Of a DNA stretch of 64,000 nucleotides, positions 32,869 to 41,600 are shown in pieces (the first letter of the stretch is position 1; every line of letters begins with the position of its first letter). The stretch spans positions 124,001 to 188,000 of the forward strand of contig JAKOUW010000143.1 in assembly GCA_029782365.1 (NCBI GenBank), given 5' to 3'. The notes beneath the pieces were generated by a model that saw nothing but the letters and a program-made list of their open reading frames with translations, had not been told where the DNA came from and did no database searches. The position numbers and the translations under genes were made by a program. This DNA comes from Chloroflexota bacterium. GTDB taxonomy: Bacteria; Chloroflexota; Anaerolineae; Anaerolineales; UBA4823.

Positions 32869-34013
32869 AGCGGCTCCTCACCGCCGGCCTGGCGCCCGGC
32901 CAGGTAGGCGTGGTAGCAGGCGCGCTCATCCCGGTCAAACATGCCCCTGCCGCGCGCCAGCGAGATGGCCGGGCAGCCGCCGGAGCAGTATGCCGTATAG
33001 GCGCAGCCCTGGCAGGCGGGCAGGTCTTTCAGCGCCACACGCCGGCGGTAGCGCACCTTGTTGATCGCTGGGTGGTGCAGCCAGACCTCCTGCAGAGGGA
33101 TCTCGCCCGCCACACCCAGCGGCAGGCCGTAGAGCAGGGTGCAGGGCAGCAGGGTGCCGTCGTGCAGTACGGCCAGGCGGTCCATGCCGCATGCGCTCAG
33201 GTGACCGCGGCCGGGGGCGGCGCCTTCGCCGGCGGCCAGGCGCCGTTCGATCTCGTGGAACTCTTTTCCCTGCGAAAGCGGCCCGGCCTTGGCATACAGG
33301 CGGCCAGGGTAGCGCGCCTCCAGCGCCTGCAGACTGCGCATGGCCCGGGCGCGTTCGGCCGGGGTGAGCTGCAGCTCCTGCCCGCCGCAGGATGCCGAGC
33401 CCAACGGCTCGGTTTCGTTGCTGCCAAAAGCCGGCAGGCCGACTTCATCCAACAGCAGGTGGGCGATGTTTTCCAGGTCATCTACGTTGTAATGGTTGAT
33501 CGTGACGCGCACCGTCATCGGCAGGCCGGCGGCTTTCAACAGCTTCAGGCCGCGCAGGGCGCGCTCAAAGCTGGCCGGCGGGCGGCTGAGGTCGTGGATT
33601 TCGGCGCGCGAGCCGTCGATGGAGACCTGGATGTAGTCCAGGCGCAGGCGGCGTTTGCCAACCTCGAAGGCGGCGATGGTCTGCTCGTTCACCAGCGTGG
33701 CGTTGGTCACCAGGCTGTAGCGCATGCGGTTGGCGATCACGCCGTCCACCAGGGTGAACAGGTCGGGGCGGGTGAAAATCTCGCCGCCGGTCAGCGTGAC
33801 GCGCTGCACCGCCAGCGCACCCAGCTCGTCAAAGAAGGCCAGCCAGCGTTCCGTGGGCAGGTCGCGGCGGGCGGTCATCTGGTCGGCGTAGGCGCAGTAG
33901 CGGCAGGCCAGGTTGCAGCGCCCGGTGATGCAGATCTCGAGGATGCGGGGGGCGCGCATCAGGCCGGCGGGCGGCACTGTCAGGTCCTGCGGCAGGGCGG
34001 CTTCAATTTCCAT
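32865..34013 (-). CDS. Radical SAM/SPASM maturase, ScmE-like
   Basis: A 382-residue enzyme. The radical SAM motif is CITGRCNLACRYCAYAD (C33, C37, C40), then RVTLTGGEIFTRPDL. The SPASM region is CGMDRLAVLHDGTLLPC...CQGCAYTAYCSGGCP with a final cysteine near the end. ATG 34013 is chosen since it overlaps the end of the PqqD-like gene (ends 34003) and gives the start MEIEAALPQD. The first maturase of the pair; the two share only the general fold, so they probably do different steps. Confidence 0.85.
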   Translation of the reverse strand: MEIEAALPQDLTVPPAGLMRAPRILEICITGRCNLACRYCAYADQMTARRDLPTERWLAFFDELGALAVQRVTLTGGEIFTRPDLFTLVDGVIANRMRYSLVTNATLVNEQTIAAFEVGKRRLRLDYIQVSIDGSRAEIHDLSRPPASFERALRGLKLLKAAGLPMTVRVTINHYNVDDLENIAHLLLDEVGLPAFGSNETEPLGSASCGGQELQLTPAERARAMRSLQALEARYPGRLYAKAGPLSQGKEFHEIERRLAAGEGAAPGRGHLSACGMDRLAVLHDGTLLPCTLLYGLPLGVAGEIPLQEVWLHHPAINKVRYRRRVALKDLPACQGCAYTAYCSGGCPAISLARGRGMFDRDERACYHAYLAGRQAGGEEPL

Positions 34014-34293
34014 GGCTGATCTCGCTGGCAAACGCCGGCAGCAAAGAGCGCACGAAGGCGGCCGCGTCGTTCTCAGCCTGCTCGGCTGTCACGCCCTGGT
34101 AGGTCTCCACCAGGCGCCGGCCCAGCTCAGCGACGGTCTGCGGCTGTCTCAGCCAGCCCCACATCGCCAGCCCGCTGCGGTTCAGGACCAGCACGCCGTT
34201 GGTATCGGGGTTGAACAGCAGACCGCCGCCCTGCCCTTCATCCCGGCAGGAAACCTCCGGGTTGGCCTGGTACTTGGGTTGGTCAGTGTGCAT
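34003..34293 (-). CDS. PqqD-like peptide chaperone (second)
   Basis: A 96-residue PqqD-family protein: GGLLFNPDTNGVLVLNRSGL then AMWGWLRQPQTVAELGRRLV, the winged-helix recognition fold that binds RiPP leader peptides and presents them to radical SAM enzymes. ATG 34293 lies inside the upstream PqqD-like gene with AGGAGG eight bases before it. It overlaps by 11 bases upstream and 11 bases with the next rSAM gene, so the genes are tightly coupled. Confidence 0.85.
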   Translation of the reverse strand: MHTDQPKYQANPEVSCRDEGQGGGLLFNPDTNGVLVLNRSGLAMWGWLRQPQTVAELGRRLVETYQGVTAEQAENDAAAFVRSLLPAFASEISHGN

Positions 34294-34600
34294 CGAACTG
34301 CCTCCTGTCGAATGGGATTTCAAAGCCAATAAAACCGGCCGACGCCAGCAGGGCAAGAAACGCCAGCACTTCGGCGCGGATCTGCTCCGCCGGCACGGCG
34401 TAGGCGTGCGCCACGCCGCCGATGATCTGCGCCACGCTGCGCCGGCCGTCCACCAGCGACCAGATGCGGCAGGCGCTGTGGTTGAGCGCCAGCGAACCGG
34501 CCGTGTCCAGGTTGACCAGCAGCCCCCAATGCGTCTCGGTTGGGTGGTGCACAGCCGCCGGGTTGGGAATCGGCACGACGGTCATGGATAAAGCAGACAT
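34283..34600 (-). CDS. PqqD-like peptide chaperone (first gene of cassette)
   Basis: A 105-residue protein with the PqqD-type core GLLVNLDTAGSLALNHSACR then IWSLVDGRRSVAQIIGGV and a final helical part. Two different PqqD-like proteins open this cassette, which also has two SPASM enzymes, so each may serve one enzyme. ATG 34600 lies ~42 bases after the predicted transcription start and has no clear ribosome binding site; ATG 34585 is an alternative. Confidence 0.78.
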   Translation of the reverse strand: MSALSMTVVPIPNPAAVHHPTETHWGLLVNLDTAGSLALNHSACRIWSLVDGRRSVAQIIGGVAHAYAVPAEQIRAEVLAFLALLASAGFIGFEIPFDRRQFDAH

Positions 34601-34649
34601 TATTTATCTTGTTTTAATCGGAAATTTACCTGGAGTTAATCTACAGAAA

Positions 34650-34678
34650 ATTATGACACACAAACCGAGATTTGTCCA
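34650..34678 (-). promoter_or_regulatory. Promoter of the RiPP cassette
   Basis: Read on the minus strand: TGGACA (34678-34673), 17 bases, CATAAT (34655-34650). Both are one base from consensus with ideal spacing. The start point would be near 34643. It sets the cassette apart from the GH13 gene upstream. Confidence 0.75.
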
Positions 34679-34762
34679 CAGGGTAAATGTTCAAAATTCT
34701 TCCACTGCCAGATTGACATCCTGCACTGGCCAGAAGAGCCGTCTGCCGGGTCGTTGGGCGGG

Positions 34763-36526
34763 TCAGACCGCCTCCAGAACCGCCCCTCCATACGCCGCCA
34801 GCGGCATGTCCAGGCCGCCCTGCCCGGCGCGGTACACCGCCCCGCTCAGGTGCTCGCGCCAGGCGCCGGACAGCGGCAGTGAGGCGCGCTGCGGCTGGCC
34901 GCTGTTGTTCAGCGCCACGGCCACCTGCTGGCCAGCCAAGCGGCGCAGGAAAGCGTACACCCCGGCGGCGTCATCGGTCAGCAGGGTTACGCAGTCGCCT
35001 TCCTGCAGAGCCGGCAGGCTGCGCCGCAGGTGGATGAGCTGGCGGTACCAGGCGTGCAGGCCGGCGTCGAACGCCACCGGCTGGGGCTGGGGGCGCGGCG
35101 CGCCGTCCGGCAGGACGGCCTGCGGCGCGAAGCGCAGTTCGGGCCACAGCATGGGCTGGCGGCAGTCGGGGTCGTTGGCGCCCCACAGGCCGGCCTCGTC
35201 GCCGTAATAGATCATCGGCGCGCCCAGATCGGTCATCTGGAAGAGAGCCATCAGCTTTTGGATGGCGCGCTCCTCGGCGTTGGGGGCGCGCGTGTCGAAG
35301 GCCGGGTTCTTCTCGGGGCGCGAGAAATTGCCGTAACCCAGCCAATCGCCGTAGTGCAAATCGCGGCGGTTGACGATGTGCGAAGCCAGGCGGGCGGTGT
35401 CGTGGCTGTCCAGCAGGTTCTGCATGCCGTACGCCACGCCGGCCGGGTGCCGCCGGCGCAGTTCCTCCAGGCGGCTGGCGAACTGGCTGGCCGTCAGGCG
35501 CTGTTTTTGCTCCAGGAAGAACTGCGAGCAGGCAAAGGCCCAGTGATAGTTCATCTCCGCATCGAACTCATCGCCCTGCAGGTAGGCGCGGCTGTCGTCC
35601 TCGGTGATGATCTCGGCGGTCAGGTACGCCTCGGGATTGATCGCCTTGACGTGCCGGCGCCAGGCCTTCCAGAAGGGGTGGCGGATGCAGAACGCCACAT
35701 CCAGCCGCCAGCCGTCGATGCCGTCGGCCGGGTCGCCGTCCCCGTCGGGGTCCATCCAGCGCCGGGTGATGTCGAAGACATAGCGGCGCGGGCCGTCCAC
35801 CAGGCCGTTCTCATCCTGGTTCAGCTCGGGCAGTTCGTCCACGTCGAACCAGCCGCGGTAATTGAACGGCGCGTGCAGGCTGGGATGCTCCCAGTCGAGG
35901 ATTTTGAACCACTCCCGGTACGGCGAGGCCTGGCCGCGGCGCAGCAGGTCTTGAAAAGCCCACGAGCGCAGGCCCATGTGGTTGAACACGCCGTCCACGA
36001 TCAGGCGCATGCCGCGCCGGTGCACCTCGCGGATCAGGCGCAGGAACAGGCGGTCGGCGGCCGTCCACACCCAGGCGGCCGGGTCGGCAGGCGGCTCGGC
36101 CTGCATCAAGACCAGGTCGCCCTGCGGGTCGGGACCGAAAAAGGGGTCGATGTGGTGGTAGGTGGCGGCGTCGTACTTGTGCGAGGAAGGCGCGGCGAAC
36201 AGCGGGTTGAAATACAGAGCGTTCACCCCCAGGTCCTGCAGGTAATCCAGGCGCTCGAGCACGCCCTGCAGGTCGCCGCCGTAGCGCCGGCGCTGCAGGT
36301 GAAACCAGATCGGCCGGCGGTGCGCCTGCTCGTAGGGCTGGCGGGCGTACCAGTCGGATGTCCAGGGATGTGTCTGCCAGGGCTCGACCAGGTCGTGCGG
36401 CCAGGCGCCGCGCAGGCTCTGCAGGTCAGGGTTGTTGTGCGGATCGCCGTCGGCAAAACGCTCCACGAAAATCTGGTACCAGATGGCGCGCCGCGCCCAG
36501 GCCGGGGTGAAGTCGAGGTCGGTCAT
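34763..36526 (-). CDS. GH13 alpha-glucan hydrolase (neopullulanase/cyclomaltodextrinase-like)
   Basis: A 587-residue GH13 enzyme with an (alpha/beta)8 barrel. Conserved regions are VDGVFNH (178-183), DGWRLD with nucleophile D276, AEI with acid/base E305, and LLDSHDT with D376. An N-terminal part (RRAIWYQIFVERFADGD) and a C-terminal beta domain frame the barrel. It lacks a signal peptide, so it should act on imported maltodextrins. ATG 36526 is chosen (AAAGGA upstream, barrel follows at once). A -10-like TATACT at 36557-36552 and a nearby CTCTC/GAGAG inverted repeat (36563-36578) may regulate it. Confidence 0.9.
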   Translation of the reverse strand: MTDLDFTPAWARRAIWYQIFVERFADGDPHNNPDLQSLRGAWPHDLVEPWQTHPWTSDWYARQPYEQAHRRPIWFHLQRRRYGGDLQGVLERLDYLQDLGVNALYFNPLFAAPSSHKYDAATYHHIDPFFGPDPQGDLVLMQAEPPADPAAWVWTAADRLFLRLIREVHRRGMRLIVDGVFNHMGLRSWAFQDLLRRGQASPYREWFKILDWEHPSLHAPFNYRGWFDVDELPELNQDENGLVDGPRRYVFDITRRWMDPDGDGDPADGIDGWRLDVAFCIRHPFWKAWRRHVKAINPEAYLTAEIITEDDSRAYLQGDEFDAEMNYHWAFACSQFFLEQKQRLTASQFASRLEELRRRHPAGVAYGMQNLLDSHDTARLASHIVNRRDLHYGDWLGYGNFSRPEKNPAFDTRAPNAEERAIQKLMALFQMTDLGAPMIYYGDEAGLWGANDPDCRQPMLWPELRFAPQAVLPDGAPRPQPQPVAFDAGLHAWYRQLIHLRRSLPALQEGDCVTLLTDDAAGVYAFLRRLAGQQVAVALNNSGQPQRASLPLSGAWREHLSGAVYRAGQGGLDMPLAAYGGAVLEAV

Positions 36527-36631
36527 GTGGGAAGGTTCCTTTCGGAGAGCAAGTATAACAGACTCTCCGCTGCAGAGAGCCTGTCGCCGCATGGAACCCA
36601 CAGGAACGACCGCCGTCGCCAGCGCCGCCCT

Positions 36632-37002
36632 TTAGAACAAGAATATGCCGACGCCAAACGGCAGTTCCACGCGCGTCGCCACATCCAGCCCTGCGGTGGG
36701 CTCATCGAGGAAGATGACTTTGGGATTGTGGGCCGTGGCCAGGGCCAGTGAAAGGCGGCGCTGCTGTCCGGTGGAAAGCTCAAAGAACTGCGCCTTGCGC
36801 TTCTCGTTCAGCCCGAGCCGTTCCAGCAGGTCGAAACGCGGCTTCACAGCGTGGTAGGCGGCGAAGAACAGCAGCGCTTCGTCCGGTGTGATGCTTTCCG
36901 GCAGGCCGGTGGATTGCAGATGCACTCCGATCACATTGCGCAGTTTGCGCGCCTCGCGCAGCGGGTCGATGCCGGCCACGCGCAGCGTGCCGCCGTTGGG
37001 GG
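36632..37002 (-). pseudogene. ABC transporter ATPase fragment
   Basis: Only the middle of an ABC ATPase remains: GTLRVAGIDPLREARKLRNV, the Q-loop-like VIGVHLQST, the signature LSTGQQRRLSLA and Walker B VIFLDEPTAGLD. Walker A and the N-terminal ~40 residues are missing, replaced by the palindromic repeat array that begins at ~37001. The text breaks off after LDVATRVEL, before the H-loop. A dead gene, cut on the upstream side by the repeats. Confidence 0.85.
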
Positions 37003-37905
37003 CGCGCCGCCCGGTTGTGATTCGTATGTAGGGGCGACCCAACCCTAACCAGGCAAGCCCATTTCCCGCCAGGCGGGTCGCCCGGCGCCGGAGCCGCGCA
37101 ACGAGATGGCCAATCAGCCGCGCGCCGCCCGGTTGTGATTCGTATGTAGGGGCGACCCAACCCTATCCGGGCAAACCCATTTCCCGCCAGGCGGGTCGCC
37201 CAGCGCGGCCATTACCCGGGCGACCCTCGTTCAAATGGCCGCGCCATGCAATTGCCAACCGGGTCGCGCCGCCCGGTTGTGATTCTTGCGTAGGGGCGAC
37301 CCAACCCTATCCGGGCAAACCCATTTCGCGCCAGGCGGGTCGCCCGGCGCGGCCATTACCAGGGCGACCCTCGTTCAAATGGCCGCGCAACGAGATTGCC
37401 AACCGGGTCGCCCCTACGCCGGAGGCCGCGCAACGGGATGGCCAACCAGGCGCGCGCCGCCCGGTTGTGATTCTTGCGTAGGGGCGACCCAACTCTATCC
37501 GGGCAAACCCATTTCGCGCCAGGCGGGTCGCCCGGCGCGGCCATTACCAGGGCGACCTTCGTTCAAATGGCCGCGCCATGCAATTGCCAACCAGGCGCGC
37601 GCCGCCCGGTTGTGATTCGTATGTAGGGGCGACCCAACCCTATCCGGGCAAACCCATTTCCCGCCAGGCGGGTCGCCCGGCGCGGCCATTACCCGGGCGA
37701 CCCTCGTTCAAATGGCCGCGCAACGAGATTGCCAACCGGGTCGCCCCTACGCCGGAGGCCGCGCAACGAGATGGCCAATCAGGCGCGCCCCGCCCGGTTG
37801 TGATTCTTGCGTAGGGGCGACCCAACCCTATCCGGGCAAACCCATTTCCCGCCAGGCGGGTCGCCCGGCGCGGCCAATACCAGGCAACAACGGGATTGCG
37901 CATCT
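37001..37905. repeat. Array of palindromic REP-like repeats beside RAYT gene
   Basis: Six copies of a unit beginning CGCCCGGTTGTGATTC start near 37007, 37127, 37268, 37458, 37605 and 37792. Each continues GTAGGGGCGACCCAACCC and CCATTTCCCGCCAGGCGG; copies differ by presence of further modules (CGTTCAAATGGCCGCG; CAACGAGATTGCCAACC followed by GGGTCGCCCCTACGCC). GTAGGGGCGACCC and GGGTCGCCCCTAC are inverted versions of each other, so units can fold. The array replaces the 5' part of an ABC ATPase gene and ends ~35 bases before a REP-associated transposase. It accounts for the whole non-coding stretch 37043-37938. Confidence 0.85.
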
Positions 37906-37938
37906 GATCTCTTGGATGTATTATTTTTCCAGGCAAAT

Positions 37939-38520
37939 ATGATGAACCAACCTTCACCAAAACACCACCGTCATTCGATTCGCTTGAATGGGTATGACTA
38001 CCGAACCCCAGGCGCGTATTTTGTCACCCTTTGCACCGACCGCCGGTTACACCTGTTTGGTGAGGTAGAAAAAGAGAACATGGTATTGAACCAGGCCGGC
38101 GCGGCGGTGTGGGAGGCCTGGCGTGCTTTGGAAAAACACAATTCTCTAATCGAATTAGCCGCTTGTGTGGTGATGCCCAACCATATCCACGGGATCATCA
38201 TTATTCACGAACACACAGCGGTGTCCAGCGACACGCCAGTTAATCACCGCTCAGAAGTCCCTGTCAACATCATTGAAAACATATTTCCTGTCCGCAGCAA
38301 GGGTCCTGCCAAGGGAGCCTTAGGAGCAATCATCGGTCAATTCAAATCTCAGGCGACACGGCGTATTTGGAAATTACCTGGTTACAGCCGTATCCCAGTG
38401 TGGCAACGCAATTATTACGAACATATCATCCGCAATGAAAACGAATGGGCTCAAATCACAGATTACATTCACACCAATCCGGCCCGTTGGACAGAGGATC
38501 AATTGTATTCAAACAAATAA
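37939..38520 (+). CDS. REP-associated tyrosine transposase (RAYT, Y1 HUH family)
   Basis: A 193-residue Y1 transposase. It shows IRLNGYDYRTPGAYFVTLCT, the metal-binding HUH site MPNHIHGI (H82, H84), and the catalytic tyrosine region VWQRNYYEHIIRNENEW (Y159 or Y160) with YIHTNPARW. RAYTs are single-copy domesticated enzymes that move short palindromic REP sequences. The adjacent GTAGGGGC palindrome array is its likely substrate. ATG 37939 or 37942. It is less GC-rich than the flanking array. Confidence 0.92.
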   Translation: MMNQPSPKHHRHSIRLNGYDYRTPGAYFVTLCTDRRLHLFGEVEKENMVLNQAGAAVWEAWRALEKHNSLIELAACVVMPNHIHGIIIIHEHTAVSSDTPVNHRSEVPVNIIENIFPVRSKGPAKGALGAIIGQFKSQATRRIWKLPGYSRIPVWQRNYYEHIIRNENEWAQITDYIHTNPARWTEDQLYSNK

Positions 38521-38627
38521 AGGGTAATCCGGCCAGCATTTTCCGTTCTCGACCTCCGGTGTAAGAGCGATCCCGGTTGTCATTTTCATACCGCCACCAT
38601 TTCACCAAGGGTCGCCCTGCGCCTCTG

Positions 38628-41600
38628 CTATTTCTTCAGCGCCGGTAAGAACAGGCGCCAGGTGTTTTGGGTCAACGGCACATTGTAATGCACCACCGCC
38701 TCCACCACCTGGAGGTCAGGGCTGGTGTGCGGCGCGTAACCCGGGGCGCTGGCCTCGATGCGGTAGCGCCCGGGCGGCACGAAGAAGGCGTAATAGCCGT
38801 CCGCCCCGGTGACCTGCGGGTTGACCTGGCTCTCGAACAGCTCGGCCGGCCAGCGGTACCAGGCCCGGTAATCCTCGTCGTACACCCGGCAGATCACCGT
38901 CGCCCCCTGGATCACGGCGCCCGGCCCGCCCGCCGCGTCGTACACGTAGCCATCTGGGTCGATCAGCACCAGCCCCAGCGGCTGGCTGCAGGTGTACCCG
39001 CCGCGGCAGATCTGGAAGGAGAGCGGCCCGGCAGACATGGGGAAGACAGCCTGGTACGTATCGAAGGCGGCGCTGGCCTCCTGGGGAGACAGGCGGGCTT
39101 TCCTCTTCAACGGGTAATCATACGGCCCGATGCGCACCTTATCCTGGCATTCCAGCTTGAGCTGCAGGGCCATGTTGTCGCGGTGCACCTCGGAAATTTC
39201 CACCACGCCGTGCCCGGCCGGCGTGCCGTCGCAGAAATAAGCCTGCCAATAATATTTACCGGCGCCCACCTGGATGCGCGGCAGGCTGGCGCCAGCCGCC
39301 AGCTTCGAAGGCACGCCGTTCGGATCCAGGTACTGCAGGAGGTTGAGCGGCTTGCGCCCCGCCGCCGGGGGCTGGTCTTCGTAGGGCGCCAGGCCGAAAT
39401 CACAGATATCGCCGGGGAAGCCGTTGCTGAGATCCACCTCGCCGTAGCCGCCTTCCACCGTCAGCTCGGCGTCCCGGCCGGCCGGCACCTGCACGATCAG
39501 CGGGTAAAAGACGGTCTTGAAGCCGCTGGTGCCCAGGGCCAGGGCGGCGTATTCGGCGTCACTCGAGGCGCTGGCCGGCAGGCCGACCGGCTCATCTGCG
39601 CCGGGCGGCACGCCCTGCGCCAGGTTGCTGCCGCCGTAATAATCATGCCCGGAGGCCTCCGGCCGGCCAAAATACACCGGGAAGAGCGAGTAGCCGGTGC
39701 GGTTGTGGACGGTCACCTGCGCCGGGCGGCTGCCGGCGGGCACGCTGATGCCGCCGTACCCCGGGTCGCCCAGGTGGCCGTCGGCGCGAAACAGCGCTCC
39801 GTCCTCCGTCACCAGCATCACATCGGCGTCGCCGTTGACGCTGATCGTGCCGGGCATGCCCCCGGGGATGCCGCCGGGGATAGCCTGCACCTCTCCATAG
39901 CCGGAGTAAATGCGGTTGTCGGGGTTATACTGCGACGAAGCCACCCGGTAGCCGACGATGCGCTCGCTGCTGTTGTTCTGCACCGGCACCTCGCGCTGCG
40001 GCGTGTAGCCCGCAAGGCCGCCTGCCTGAGAGAACCTGCCCGGCGCACCTGCCAGCCCAGCCGGCAAAGAATCCGCGGCGCTGGACAGGGCGGCGCTGCG
40101 CACCGGCACGCTGACCGTCATCAGCGTCCCCGGGCGCACCCACACCGGCGTCTGCAGGCTGGCGGCCGGGCTGGCGCAGCCCTGGGCATCGCGCAGCGCC
40201 TGGGAGTACAGCACGCCGTGGAAATTGTACAGGATGCGCACGCCCTGCGGGTCGTAGGGCAGGCCGCTGTCCACCACCAGCGCCAGCGCCGGCGATGGCA
40301 GGCTGGTCTGCCCACCCAGCTCGGCGCTGGCCGACAGGCTGTGCGCGCCTTCGCCCAGGGCCGCGCCCGGCGTCCAGGCGAAGCGGTCGTCGCCGGCAGC
40401 GGTCGTCTCGCCGATCTTCACCCCGCTGTCGTATAACGAAACCAGCGCCCCGGCCGGCGCCCGCCCATTGAACAGCGGCTGGCTGTTGGCCGTCACGCCG
40501 CACAGCGGCTCGGCCAGCACCGGCCGCCCCAGGCCGCCTTCCCAAGGGCTGTAATTCACCCCATCTGAGACCTGCGCCCCCTGGCCGGGGTTATCGGCCG
40601 CCAGGCAGGCGTCGGCTGCCGTAGAACTGTCGGCTGGGCCGCTGGGGTCGCCCCAGGCGTTGCGCCGGGCATCGACGCACACGCTGGCCGGGTAGCGCAC
40701 ATACACGCCGGTTTGCTCGGCGCCGATGAAGCGGTTGTGCGGCGAGACCACCGGGTTACAGGCGGCGGTCGAGCAGATCACCTCCACGCCCTTCGGGCTG
40801 CCCTGGAAAAAATTGTCACGGATCAGCGGCGCGCCGTTTTGCACCGCCACCGCAGAGGCGCCGATGGAGGTGAAGCGGTTGCCGGCCAGCAGCACCGCGC
40901 CGCTGGAATAGGTGTCCACACCGGCCGTCAGCAGGTGGTGCAGGCTGCTGGTCTGCAAATCCAGCCGGGCGGTGTCGTAGGCATACGCGCCCACTTCAGC
41001 CTGGGTCAGCTCGCTGTCGCGGATGCTCACCCTGGCCCCGCCCTGCGCCGCCACCAGCGGCCCCCAACCGAAAGCCGTGCCGCCGCCGTAGCGCCAGATG
41101 ACGTGGGTGTAGCTGGCCTGCACGCCGGCGCCCTCGTGCACGATGGCGCCCCAATCCTCCGGCGCCGGACTGCTGGCCGCGCCGTCGTTGTTGGTGTCGC
41201 CGCCCACGCTGTCGTCCTTGAGCGAGGTGAAGATGATCGGCGCCTCGGCCGTGCCGGTGGCGGTGATGACTGTGTTGTACTGCAGTTTGAGCGAGTTCTG
41301 CAGTTTGAAGACCGTCCCCGGCTGGACCGTCAGGCGCGTCGGCGTGTTGTACGGTCCGATCAGGCACCATGAGCCTGAAGCGATCACCACATAGGGCAGG
41401 TCGCCTGCATAAAAGGTGTTGGCGCCTTTCAGATTGCAGGTGGGGTTGAGCACCAGGCCGTTGATCTCGTTGCCGCTGGCGGTGTTGCCGCTCAGCTCGG
41501 GCAGTTGGGCGTTATCCAGCAGAACCGGGTACTTGTTGCCGGTGAAGCGGTTGTCGATCAGCTTGGGGTGGCATTCGCCTTTCGCCAGGTCGCAGGCCTG

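Noticed and set aside
35030..36751. 573-codon plus-strand open frame
   Set aside because: Antisense to the GH13 gene, which has all catalytic motifs. Long antisense frames are common in GC-rich coding DNA.
37001..37905. CRISPR array
   Set aside because: Units are 120-190 bases, modular and palindromic, with no unique equal-length spacers, and a RAYT gene is adjacent.
38667..40436. 589-codon plus-strand open frame
   Set aside because: Antisense to the secreted beta-helix gene; composition is Arg/His/Ala-rich with no recognisable motif.
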